Positions 16,981 through 29,700 of a stretch of 30,392 bases of DNA are shown here, one piece after another. Below the pieces are notes generated by a model. That model saw only the letters and a program-made list of their open reading frames with translations. It was not told the DNA's origin and did not search any database. The translations under genes and the position numbers were made by a program. Position 1 is the stretch's first letter; each line of letters begins with the position of its first letter. Source of the DNA: Hirudo medicinalis (lineage: Eukaryota > Annelida > Clitellata > Hirudinida > Hirudinidae); contig MPNW01000560.1 in the NCBI GenBank assembly GCA_011800805.1, positions 191,562 through 221,953 on the forward strand, written 5' to 3'.

Positions 16981-19900
16981 ATGACGATGTTTTTCATTCT
17001 GCTGATTGGAATAATAATTGCATTGACGAGGTACAACAACCAAGTGTCATAAGTGTTATGTGTCACAACTGTTACGTGTCATAACTGTTATGTGTCATAA
17101 CTGGGACCACACTTTCGTTGCAGGCACTTAATGAACCCTCTCGTCATCGTCGTCATCATCATCACTATGATGCGTTCTTTGAAGACATCTACTCATATGG
17201 AACTCTCATCATCATCATCGACATCGTTATCAGTACTACCATCTCAATCATCATCAGTATCACCATCTTCGTTGCTCTCAGAAAGCACGACCCCCTCTGT
17301 GGAGATGGAACATGCAGAGGAGGTAACTAATTCTTACAATTAAATTTGAATTGTATTAAATTACATATATTGTCTTCAAATAAACAAATAACATGAAGAT
17401 TGAAATTATTAATACTTAGGTGATATTTGAAGGTTAATAATTCAATAATTACATTGAAGGAAAAAAGTTATCAGTTTAACACGATGTCGTTATCATTGTA
17501 ATATGTTATCATTGTAATCTGCTCAAAGAAATGTAATTTCAAATTATTTTTCATTTATTTATCATAATTCTCATTTATTTCATTTGATATCTGTTGCCGT
17601 AAAAGGCTAAAATGTTGTAAGAGGTACAACATAAAGTTCTGAGATAAAGAGGATGTGTTCTCAACTGTGATTGGATGGTGATGTTCTGCTTGAAACAACC
17701 TGACCACGCATGACCGACTCTCGTAAATTTACAACATTGACGACAGAAGGCTCCAAGAGAATCATAAATAAGAAATGATTTTCTAAAATTATTTCACTAA
17801 CTTGCAATAATTTTGGAAAAACGGTGTTTCAATCACAAAAAGTCTGAAGTTTTTGAAGTTTATAATTTAATATTTTTTAATGAAAACTCAATAAATAATA
17901 TTTTAATATGTTGTTTATTTAATATCGTTAGTTAGTTATTTTACGAGTAATTAAATTTGAAATCTGAGGTCATCATGAAATGAACTTAAAGTAAAGAAAT
18001 CTGAAGTTATATTTCAATTTAAAGATCGTGAAAATCAAACAGATGAACCGATGCCAATGTTTTCATGGAACCCAGTTGTGCAATTGATTTCGGTCAGCAG
18101 TCGTGAGAAATAATATTATGATCGGAATATTTATAAGTTAAGAAATATTATTTCTGATATTATGCGAATAATACTTCTGATATAACACGTAATAATTTAA
18201 CTCTTAAGTTATCAGAATGTAATTAATAACACAACAATAACAAATAATAACACAAAAATAACAAATAATAACACAACAATAACAAATAATAACACAACAA
18301 TAACAAATAATAACACAACAATAACAAATAATAACACAACAATAACAAATAATAACAAATAATAACACACAATAACAAATAATAACACAACAATAACAAA
18401 TAATAACACACAATAACAAACAATAACAAATAATAACAAATTCAGTGCAGAACGAATCACTCAGGTGAAGTTTTTTTTATTTTTAAAAATTCAAAGTTTC
18501 AACTTTTTTTCGAAAAAAGAAAAAAAAAGAAACTTTTTTTTTGACACATTTTTGAATAAAAATGGAGGCTGCGATATTTTGAAGAGTCGAACACGAAGTC
18601 ACTAATTTCTATTCATTTCTTATCAATAACATGTAAATATTAAATATTAATAGTTATTATTGTTATTATTATTATTATAAATATTAATAATATTATAATA
18701 CCATAATATTATTATTATTATTATTGATATTATAAATATTTATTATTAAATTCTTAGACATTCAATTAATGAATAATAATTAGGCGGGAAATTGTAGTGC
18801 ATAAAAATAACCGATGAGTTATTAAATCTGCAATGCAAAGTGGCATGGCATTCACAAGGCATTCACAAGGCATTCACATGGCATTCACATGACATTCACA
18901 TGGCATTCACAAGGCATTCACATGACATTCACATGACATTCACATGGCATTCACAAGGCATTCACATGGCATTCACAAGGCATTCACAAGGCATTCACAT
19001 GACATTCACAAGGCATTCACAAGGCATTCACAAGGCATTCACAAGGCATTCACATGACATTCACATGGCATTCACATGACATTCACATGGCATTCACAAG
19101 GCATTCAAATGGCATTCACATGGCATTCACATGGATCATCACATGGTTCAGTTATCTTCCAAATTGCTTTTTCTTCAACATCTTCATTTCTTCTATCGGT
19201 CCGAGTCTCTCATGCACTTGTGACTTCCTTGTGATTGGACTTCATTGAAAATATGTGCATCCAATAAGTAAGTAATGATTCCTTTTCAAGAGGATGATGA
19301 TTTTCACAAGCAAATATTGAACTAACACTTTGTGAAATTTTGTGAACAGTTTGAAATTGAAGTTGTTAGGATGTTAAGGTGTTATTAGTTAATAAAGAAG
19401 TATTAAATTATCGTGTTTATAAATAGATGGCGCTTGCATATTTTTTATTTTTGACTAAAACAAACGATCCCAATTCCACCCAACATCATTAAGTTGATGA
19501 AGAGAGGTTATCGGTCATTCAGCACCCTCTTCATCATCACCAACATCATCATCAAAATCATCATCTTAACCATCCTCATCATCATCACCATCACCATGAT
19601 CATCAACAACAACGTCGTCGACAATATTTTATAATATACCAAAGACAAGTAAAGTAGAGTATATTCTACATTTAGTGAACCGAATTAAGAGTTTGTTAAC
19701 AATTTCAGGATTTTATTCCAATTTATTGTTTATTTCATAACAAAAAAATAAAAATCCTTTGAAAAAATTTAAGTAACAAAATGACGATGAGTTGTGATTC
19801 AATTTGTTTCATTTTTAAATCCTCGATTTAAAATTTTTTTTTAAACATTTAAAATTTATTTAAAGTTAAAATACTGCTAAAGAAAAGATTGGAACCTCAC

Positions 19901-22349
19901 GGGGCGAACAAGCATTTGAAGGCTTCCACTTTCAACCTCGCTTGATTGACTCGCAGGAAAATACAAACTTTGAATGTAATTTCAATGAAAACTTTTGCGA
20001 CCACTTAAATAAATAAATATGTAAATAATATTTTATTGACAATAACTCAATAATAATGTAACTCAACAATAACGACAAATTCAAGAACAAAGAATCAGAA
20101 ATCTAATTTCTCCGAAGTGACCAAAGAATGCACGAACATGGAATCTGCCGAGAAAGTTGTTGCTAACAACAATGACTTCTGATTAGTTTCTCTGCCTTCA
20201 AAAGTCTGCCCAGGATTTTTAAGTCCACGCTGAGAATTCACAGTTGAAAGCGATGTGGACTGATTTATAGGCGTGTTTTGCTTTCGTGGTTTCTCAAAAT
20301 AAAAATGATTTTTAAGTTTAGAATAAAAATTAAGCGAAAAATAATGTTAAAAAGGAAGTTAACGCTTTAACTTTTTTGGTTTTTAGGGATTCTATCGTGA
20401 AAATATTTTTGAACAACTGAGAAAATAAAATAAATTATAAATAAATGCTTCATAACATTCATATTCAAGATTTTACATTTAAAATTTTAAGAAATCCCAG
20501 CAAACGCTTGAAAAAGCATATTGTTGGAGAACATGATGACGACGACGACGACAATGATGATGACAATGATGACGACGATGTTGGTGATGATGATGATGAT
20601 GACGAAGACGATGTTGGCATAAATTTCTTCTGGCTTCCTGTGGCCTCCTCAAACACAAATTCCTTCCTTAAATCGTCTCGAGCATCAAATTGTTTCTTGG
20701 ACGTCATCCACATTCTTAGTAGTTTTGCGAGAGTTCTTATTGTTGCTGCTGTCATCAGTCGTTGATGTTGGTATTTTAAATTGTTGTTGAGCCCAGATTA
20801 ACATGCAAAAAAACCCAGCGCACTTAAAAACCTCAGAAATGTCTTTAAAGTCCTCAAACGGGCACAAGGACTGAAGTGCTACAGTTTTACCTATTACTTA
20901 AAACAACCGCAAAAATGAGTTTTTGAAATGAATTAGTGTCACGTGCATGTTCTCCTTGGCCTTCTCCTTCTCCTTTCTCTCCAGACATTGATTCTGAAGA
21001 TCTTCCAGATTATGTGGGTCTCCAGCAGAATTCTTATGGAAATCCACATCAAAAACCGTTTTGGAAGGCCTATCTTTTTCCACGAGCTCCACGTCTCCAA
21101 TGAGATTGCATCCAATAGATGATGAAGGCAGTGGCAATCGCCTCCATTTGACCTGAGTCCTGTCTTGGATTATTCTGTCTCATCCACCGATGAATGTCAG
21201 TGATGTTGTGCTCTCAGGACGGAAACCATGAGGACACCCCATAATTTCCTGATATTGTTGGTCTTGAATTGGTGAACTCTGTCAAGATCCATGTTATCTG
21301 ACACCAAGGCAACGTCACATGCAATGTAGCGTTCACCATTCCATGCGCACAAGTCAGGGATTCTTGTCCCTTTGACGGTGGGGATTCGAGGCTTTCTCTC
21401 CGCTGAATATCCCATTTGTGTCAGAACCGTCTCAAGCATCCTCACTATGGAGTCGTGTCTTGCATGGCGGGGGCCCTCAGTGCTCGGACACTTCTGGACG
21501 ATGTGGGCGAGGGACTCCATCTCACCGCAACCGTCCGCGCAAACTGTGTTGGACATTGGTGTCTTTTTCGAGACCCGTAGTACATTGAAGAGCGTCGCTG
21601 ACCGAACTTTCACACAGTTTACGTATTAGATGGCTGGAATTCTACTGATGCCATCCTTCAATCACTCGTTCGGAACTAATGCTTCCGGAAATCTCATCAA
21701 TCCATCAACGGTTTTGAACAATTCCTTTGCGGTTGAAAGTCCACGAGGAACGCACGTCTCGTCTTTCACCGTCGGCCTACCAAACCTCTTGACTTCGCTG
21801 GCGACAGTAGTGTTTTCGTTCAAAGCATCCATCAAGAAATTGTCGTTGCTCGCTTTGACCTGTTGTAGAACCTTGGACATTCTACGGATTCTAATATCCG
21901 GAATCCAGCGATTTAGTTGAAGAATCCCCATTCCTCCCATTTTGATCGAGGCGTGCAAGAACGCATTTGGAGTGTCCTTTGGTAGCAGGAGCCATTTTCG
22001 TACTGACTTCATAATTGCAACATCAGCAGAATTTAACGACTTGAGACTGATTTTTCCGTAGGTGAGGAAATGAACGAGACTGGGGAGCAGATGGGTCCTT
22101 AAGATTTATACTCTCTGGCATGGCACGAGAAGAGCCCGCAAAATCGAGTAAAGGTCTTTTTGGATTCTGTCGGCCAATGATGCAAATTGCATTCGAGGTC
22201 TAATTTGAACTCCTAAGTACTTGTACGTGTCCACTATGGAGAGTGCCCCGATGTCCTCATTCTGCAGTTTCAGGTACGGCTCTGGGTTTACAATCCATTG
22301 TTTTTCCGCGTGATGTTGTATTGTAATTATTATTGTGATACATTACTTA

Positions 22350-22380
<31 letters not shown>

Positions 22381-25300
22381 AAAAAGAAGATGAATAATAA
22401 ACTTGTGTTCACGAAAATAATGTTGACTGCCAACTGAATTGCAGAATGGATAATTGGGGAAATATGCACTTTGTTCAAATATTGTTATTTTATTCTCAAA
22501 ATATCATCTGAAATTTAGAATTGTACTCAATTTTTGTCTGTAATAATAGTACATAATTATTATACTACATGGACAATAGTTTCTTAATACTCCGCCTTGG
22601 AGCTCCGACAGGGATCCTCGGAGTTTTCCCCGTCTTCAAACGTTTCGGCCCTTTGAATCCCCTTACGTTATCGGGGGCGAGCCGCATCCGGTGATCAGCC
22701 AGATAATGTCCCTGCCGGTTTTTACCTTTCAGACCCAACGCTATCTTTGGCTATGCGAGGCTCTGGCTGGCCTTCTTATGCCAATAATTATTGATTGGAC
22801 TATGAAAGCTATCATTGGCTTCTTTATATCGCTTTCAAATTTCATGATTAATGGGGTGATTATGTTGAATCAAAATAAAACTTCCAAATAGGATTTGCGA
22901 GAAATTCAAATACTATCATAGCAATCTCGTATGTTCAGCGGAAAAGTAATTTGTTTTCAGTGGATACGTGTGAAGAAGTCGATAGGAGATAAGCAGGCAG
23001 AACCAAGTCTCAAATCTCTGTGCGAGGACCACTGTCAGTGTGCTCAACAAAACTCCTCACTTCCTTTGAGACGCCGTCAACAGAAAGCTCAGCAAGATTC
23101 GTTGGCATTGACCAGTCGGTCGCTCGTCCTCACAGAACTTCAGTCCTCGGTGCAGTGTAAGAATGGAGTCAGCAAAGTGATGGACGGNACAGCAAGGAGA
23201 CTCTTGTGACAAGATTCATCCGTGTGATGCTCTCAAACAACTCTTCTGTGACACCATCGTCTCCTCTCAAAATGGCCTCATAATTGAATCTGGAATCTGC
23301 AAACGTGAGATTTCACTTTGACACGCTCGGCTAGTGAAACGCATTAAGCTGATTAATAATTAAATACTAATTGTTTTCAATCAGTTACTTAAAATTGCAG
23401 ATTTAAATATTTTAAATTAATAATTTAAGTTTGGTACTTTTTTTATATTTTATATATATATAATTTATAATTAGTAAATTATATAAATTATATAATTTAT
23501 AATTAGTAAATTATATAAAGCATTTTTCTAAATGAGGAAAATTTAAAAAAAATATACTGCAAAAAATCTTCAAAGGCTTTGAAGGCCTCGCAAGAATAAA
23601 GTCTTTGATGCATTTTTAAGTTTTAAAAAGAAATGCATTTAAGGAGTGATTGAAATCATCATTTAAGGAGTGATTGAAATCAACATTTAAGGAGTGGTTG
23701 AAATCAACATTTTTTAAGAGAATAAACATATAAATTGAAACGCGAAATAATTATTAATCTATTTTATTAATTTCGTTGAATTTTCATTTTTAAGCAATAA
23801 TAATTTTAATTTGATTAAATATAATATCATACTCATACTCATAAAGTAACAATATATTTATCAGGAAAAATAAATATTCAAATAAACAAACAAAATATTA
23901 ACAAATCAAGTTGAACATAAATTATTCATGAAATTAAAGTCAACACGTGACAAAGTTGGCAGACGACCTTTCACGTGTTCTTGGAAGTAATTTGTCAGGG
24001 CGCTAGAAATACTTGACAGAAGGAAATGCTTCGATTGATTCAATCCTGTTTTTTTGATTGACTTCAGTATAATTTAAATCTCCCTTGTTATTCATTTTTA
24101 TTCATCATAAAAATTTCTTGTATTAATTGAAGAAATGATGAATATGCAAGTGGAAATAACTACGTCCAACTCATCCACCACGTTTCAAAAATAAAACAAA
24201 AAAACCACTGAAATAACAAAAACAATCCTTGTAAGACTTTTGGATGGAATAACTGTTTCAAAAGCATTTAATGTCATTTACTCTGCAAATTAATCCTTCC
24301 ATTCGACTGTTGATTGATGGAGGAGAATTTTAAGCCCGAAAGAACAATCCGATTACAAAGATGCAGGATTTGCCTTCTTGTCTCAGATTCAAATGAGTGG
24401 TCTTTCAGACGTGCTTTATTTTTTTTGTAAATAATGAAATTCTTTCGAAGACATATTTAATCAATTTAATATGATAATATATAAAATTTAAAATCTTTAT
24501 ATCTTTAACAGTGATCTTTTAAAATAAAAATTATTTTTCCAAAAATATTTACAATTTTTTTAAACTGGAATTTCAAGCGAAAAAGGTTCAGTTTTAAGCT
24601 CCGAGTGACTCAAATTGATCCCATTCTCGCACTCGACTTCGAAAATAACTCAAGGTCAGCAGAAGAATATTTTCTTTTCCAGTGGAAATTGGCACTTTTC
24701 ACGCTCTACAACAAACCAAGTCGACGTCTGGAATGAAACTCGAGTAGATTAATAAGGGCTTCCAAAAATATGAAACAAAAACACCAGTCTTAAATATAAA
24801 TAATTTGTCGTGAATATAAATAATTAGTCGTGAATATAAATAATTATTTTGTCATTAATGTAAATAATTTGTCGTAAATATAAAGAATCCATGACAGCTC
24901 AGTCATAAAGTCACATCTGTCGAAGATTTACGAGCAGCGAAACACAAGAAGCGCAGAAAACCTGATAAAGCAATTAAGCCCCTTCTGCCTTCTTTTATCT
25001 CTGCATTTATTGCTTTCCCTCCGAGGAATCGATCGTAAAACTGCTCACATCTCATTATCAACTCGGTAGCTTCCAGTTGTTAATTGTAAAGCCATTAAAG
25101 TTGATTGCTAATCACAACTTCAATTGATTGAAATTGATTGCCAATCACAACTTTAATTGATTGAAATTGATTGCTAACTGAACAATAATTGATTGGAATT
25201 GATTGAAAATTCTGAGAATAGACTCTGAAACACGATGATACTCATGATTCGTGTGTTGCCTTATACGGGGTTTTTCTTTTCTCTTTTCAAAAGTCGTGAT

Positions 25301-26678
25301 TCTGTTGTTGTCAGTCAAGCGGACGTTTGTTAAGGAAACGTTGTTATTCGACAAAACTATCAGACCTGAATGGCATTTTGTCTGACTTAATAGCTGAATG
25401 CTACGGATTTATAGATATTTCCTTATCCCGCTGCTGATCCAAAATAATGTGACCTGGTCATTTTCAGCCAAATCAGGACAGCCGTGTGTAATCGATGGTA
25501 AGAAATACGAGGATGGAAAGCATTTCCAACTGAACTGCAGTCTCTCGTGCAGTTGTCAGAATGGTCAGTACGCATGCGCCTCTCTCTGTCCTCAGGAAGA
25601 GAGACCCCCGTCGAGCGAACATTGTGGACAGGCCAAGTTGCTCTCCATCGCTGGCAGGTGTTGCAAGGAGTGGGTTTGTCCCAATCCTCCTCAACACGTG
25701 AGCATCTCGTGTTTTCAAATTTATTCATTGAACCGCTCATCACGTCTAAATATAATTCCCGCTAATGAGATGTTTTCTATTTGGAAATTTCCTTCTCGTT
25801 AATTAGAAGTCTGATGAATAATTTTCAGATTTCTTTAAGCATTTTTATCATTTTTTATGTATTGTAAAATTAAATTAGTTTTATTTCTAAAGCATTTGCC
25901 AGCAATCCAATGGAAAACTATTGTTATAGGTTTTCTTCTCAGAATTTCCTCGGTATTTCTAGAAAAATTTAAATTATAACTTTTTAATGTTTTAAATCTA
26001 TTTTATTTATTATATTTTTTTATTTATGATTTGTTTGTTAAATTATTTATTTAAATAACAATTTTTTTTACAAACAAGCAATTCCCTAACTCCAAGCGAC
26101 GTCTTAATCAAAACACTAACGAGTTGCAATGGATGAATTCAAAATCCTTTTTTAAATTTCTTTCAATTACATTAAATAAATTTATTAAATTCTCAATATT
26201 TACACTCGAAATACACGGAAACGACACTTGCAAGAATGTTACATTTTATCAGGTTATCTGAAAGACTGCCACAAATATTTTCTCGAAGGTTCAATTACAT
26301 AATGCTTCTATTAATACTTAATAATTAATATTACAACATAATAATATTTCATAAAGTTTATGTAAGTAAAGTAAAATTTGAATATGAATGACATTTCTTG
26401 GAAAGCTCCATTTGATGTTGTTCAATGACTCTTCATAGATTAAGGACGGTGTGTCTTCCTGGACAGCAAACATCATGTTATCATTTTATTTATTTTAGGC
26501 TGTTATAATAAGGTTCCACATGTAATGAACAATGTTGAATAACTTTGATTGCTGTGAAGTTTGTTGGTCAGCGTTATTTTTTTTATTTATTTAATTAATT
26601 AATTGTAGCTGGTTTACGAAACGTCTCAGTAACGTGGAGAAAGGACAAATAATAATAATAATAGTAATAATAATAATA

Positions 26679-26713
<35 letters not shown>

Positions 26714-29700
26714 GTACATTTATATGACGCCGTATGCATAGCGTCAGGGACGCCGTGGTTCTCGGTTTAACTATCCTGAACAGGTGGGTCTTCAACTGAC
26801 GCTTGAAGAATTCAAGAGTTGAGACCGAATGATGGGGGAGGTCGTTCCAGACGACAGGAGCGGCATATAAAGTGAAGTAAAGGCGTTACGCGAGGCAAAC
26901 ATTACCTGAATTTTTCTAGGGAATTAAGCGTTCGAGAGATGTCGTCAGAAGTCTTTTGAAAGTTTCATGAAAACATGGAACGAATTACTTCAGGAAAACC
27001 TGAAAATTGGATCATCGTCAGAAGAGAACCCTTCTCCGTGAAAAAAGGAAATGCTCTCCAGTGGAACTTCAGGACAGGCTGAATTTGTAAGTGAGCCAGT
27101 CTACAATATGCGGTTACATTCGGAGAAGAGTTTTTTTAAATTTATTTACATGTTTTTCTTGACTGAAGTTCTCGAAAGATTCGATTTAACTGCGTCCGAA
27201 ATGGTGAAATTGGAACTGAACTGGAGTTTTTTTGCCATTCCCTCCAACGAAAAAAAAATTATTTGATAATCCAGACGACTTCAAGTATTGTTGGCATGAA
27301 GTCAGAGGATCTCAAAAGTTAACTTTAAAAGGAAAATTTAGAGATGGATCCATCATTGTCTGGACTGTCATTTCCTTTTCTTGATTCGTCAGAGCTGGTA
27401 GTCTTAGATGGAAAGCAGATTTCCTCAAAATATGTTGAAACTCTGAGCAAGTACCTCTTACACCTGTGTATCAAAATCCAAGTCGATTAAGTTATTTTTC
27501 AGTAAGATAACCACCTCGAAAGTTACAAGGATGTTCTTCAAGGAGAGGAATCACAAAGTTTGGAAGTGACCTGCTCGCTCAGACTTAAATCCGATCGAAA
27601 ATGTGTGGGAATGGCTTGCCCAGTTTACCCAGAAACTGGAAAAAGCTCTGACAGAGGTAAAGAGAGAGTTGGACAAGCAGAGTCTGAAATACTTCATCAA
27701 TAAACCTTTCAAATAAATAAAAAATCGACTTCAAAAGGTAATTACAAAGAATTGTGATAAGACACATTATTAGCATAATTTTATAATTTAAAGTTAGTTT
27801 GATCCTGATAAACACAGATTTTTGCTGCCATAAGATGGTCATTGGTTCTCAATGATTTGCGCATTCTCGGATTTTTGCATAAATTGTAAAAAGTTTCTGT
27901 TAACACTCAATGAACTTAATATTTCCCAATAACTAATGAACTTATAAACATTGTAGCAATAATTGGTATAAATATGATACGTAATAACAAAATTATGACA
28001 AAAAAATGTCGAATCCCAATCCCTGTAGTCCGAAGTTCCCATTATTAAGTATAGAGTTACAAGATAGGTAACGATGCTAATAATGTTGGTAGTTGATGAA
28101 TAATGAATGAGTTGATGAGTCATGCATGAGTTGATGAATAATGCACAAGATGATAATTAATGCATGAGATGATTAATGTCTTCAAAGTTACCTCAGAGGG
28201 CCTGCAGCGACGATAATGGCAACATTAGCGTGTCGTGTTCGCAACACGACTTGCACTGCCACAAGCACCCAAAGGAGAGTGTACATGGTTGACAAACAGG
28301 ACAAAAGCCTGTGCTTACGGCGCTATATAAATTAATTGCAATTAAAAGTAATAAAATTAAATTGTAATCCTAACATGTTTTATTGCCATCAGACAGACGA
28401 TAGCTTTTATTCGATTCCTCACGAAAGCTCGCATCAAGAAGAGGCTGATTTGCCAGGAGAACAGAATCATTCAACCTCGATAGGTTTGAATAATTAATTA
28501 TTGAACAATTATTTAACAAGTAAGTAATTTATTTATTCATCAATTAACTAATTTGTGCCTGAGAGTCACATTATTATTTTAAATTAAAATAAATTTAAAA
28601 TCCAAACTTAAAGTAAAATACTAGCATTAATTTGTTTTTCATCTGCTTCGTGATTAAATATTTTTACTGAAACTGAAATTAATTAACATTATATTTGTAA
28701 TGTAATCACGTCATTTAGCATCATCATCATTATCATCATCAACAGAATCACATTCACCACAATTACATTGTGATTGTCATGAGAACCCGTCAGGCTGGTT
28801 CAACAAAATCATTTTGAACTTTTTGATTTTTATTGAATATTTATAGAATAATGTTTTAATTCATGTTGACTTGTAATTTATGGCAAACTGGAGGAGTACC
28901 AATTATTTCTTACTTCCCTTTTGATGGTTCACATTAAATTGTAAATTACATTTGCTGTCACATCGAAATTACAAGCAGGAATTATGGTTGCCAAAATAAA
29001 CATCTTTTGTCGGAAAGATTAGGATCATTTGTTATCAAATGTGATTAAAATTTGATCAAAATGTGACAAGACATGATAAATTGCCGAAAAGCGATCATTT
29101 ATGAGACTTGAAAGAATTACTTCAATTTTTAAAATAAATCCCTTTTTATTGCCAGGAAGTTTCAACGATTCATCAAAAAATTGTTCGAAAAGTCAGGAAA
29201 AATGAGCATTTATTAGCGCAAGTAAATTAAGCAGGATGGATGTCAGCGTGCTTCAAAATTAATTTCATCAAAAAATCGCTCGGTTGTTAATTTTCATTTG
29301 ATCGTTTTATCACCGTTAATCATCCTTAATCACCATTTACAACTGTCCACCCAATTAAAGGCTTAAATATAAAACCATATTAAGAAATATGCGAAAATAA
29401 TCCACTGTCTAAATATAAGTTAATATTATATTATTGGTGTTTAAACGTTTAAAGCCTATTAAAAGAATAAAGGAAGTGAAAATATTCTGAAACTATTTAA
29501 ATTGTTAGCAAATTATTTTACAAAATAAAACAAGTCCTCTGCATGATAAAATATATTTTGTAAATATTTGGATTTAAATCCAAATAAAATCCAACTTAAA
29601 TCTTTTTTATAATATTCTGTTTCAATATCAAATTAAATATCAAATTCTGACGAAGGAAATAAAAAAAAGAAATCCTGAATTTAATTTGGATTCCTTTTCT

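Larger units (their letters stand above)
23305..25467. other. CCN intron between IGFBP and VWC exons
   Basis: Contents: an AT-rich direct repeat (TAATTTATAATTAGTAAATT) at about 23458-23518, a 24-bp tandem repeat at 23636-23710, a degenerate repeat with TCGT(G/A)AATATAAATAA at about 24795-24890, and a 38-bp repeat at about 25085-25205. A 37-codon plus frame at 24317-24430 (MEENFKPERT...) is probably chance. Confidence 0.55.

Noticed and set aside
17118..17330. Single-pass membrane protein frame
   Set aside because: It is the alternative frame of an ATC-rich repeat; the other frame fits the splice phases of exon 1 and the IGFBP exon.
18204..18460. Minus-strand open frames rich in Cys, Tyr, Leu and Val
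   Set aside because: They are translations of the 21-bp minisatellite in three frames; no gene signal.
18224..19133. CRISPR-like array
   Set aside because: Units are contiguous with no unique spacers, and the DNA is plainly eukaryotic.
18840..19248. Plus-strand open frames of HSQGIHKAFT-type repeats
   Set aside because: The 11-bp array cycles through all frames, so openness is automatic and does not indicate a repeat protein.
24317..24430. 37-residue plus-strand frame (MEENFKPERT...)
   Set aside because: It has a start and stop but no other support inside a CCN intron.
25398..25467. ATG at 25398 as the start of a secreted VWC protein
   Set aside because: The TTTTCAG|CC acceptor at 25467 and the phase match with the IGFBP exon show that the hydrophobic codons before it are intron.
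27585..28123. Minus-strand hydrophobic frames
   Set aside because: AT-rich chance frames; the first overlaps the Tc1 remnant on the other strand and neither has splice or poly(A) support.
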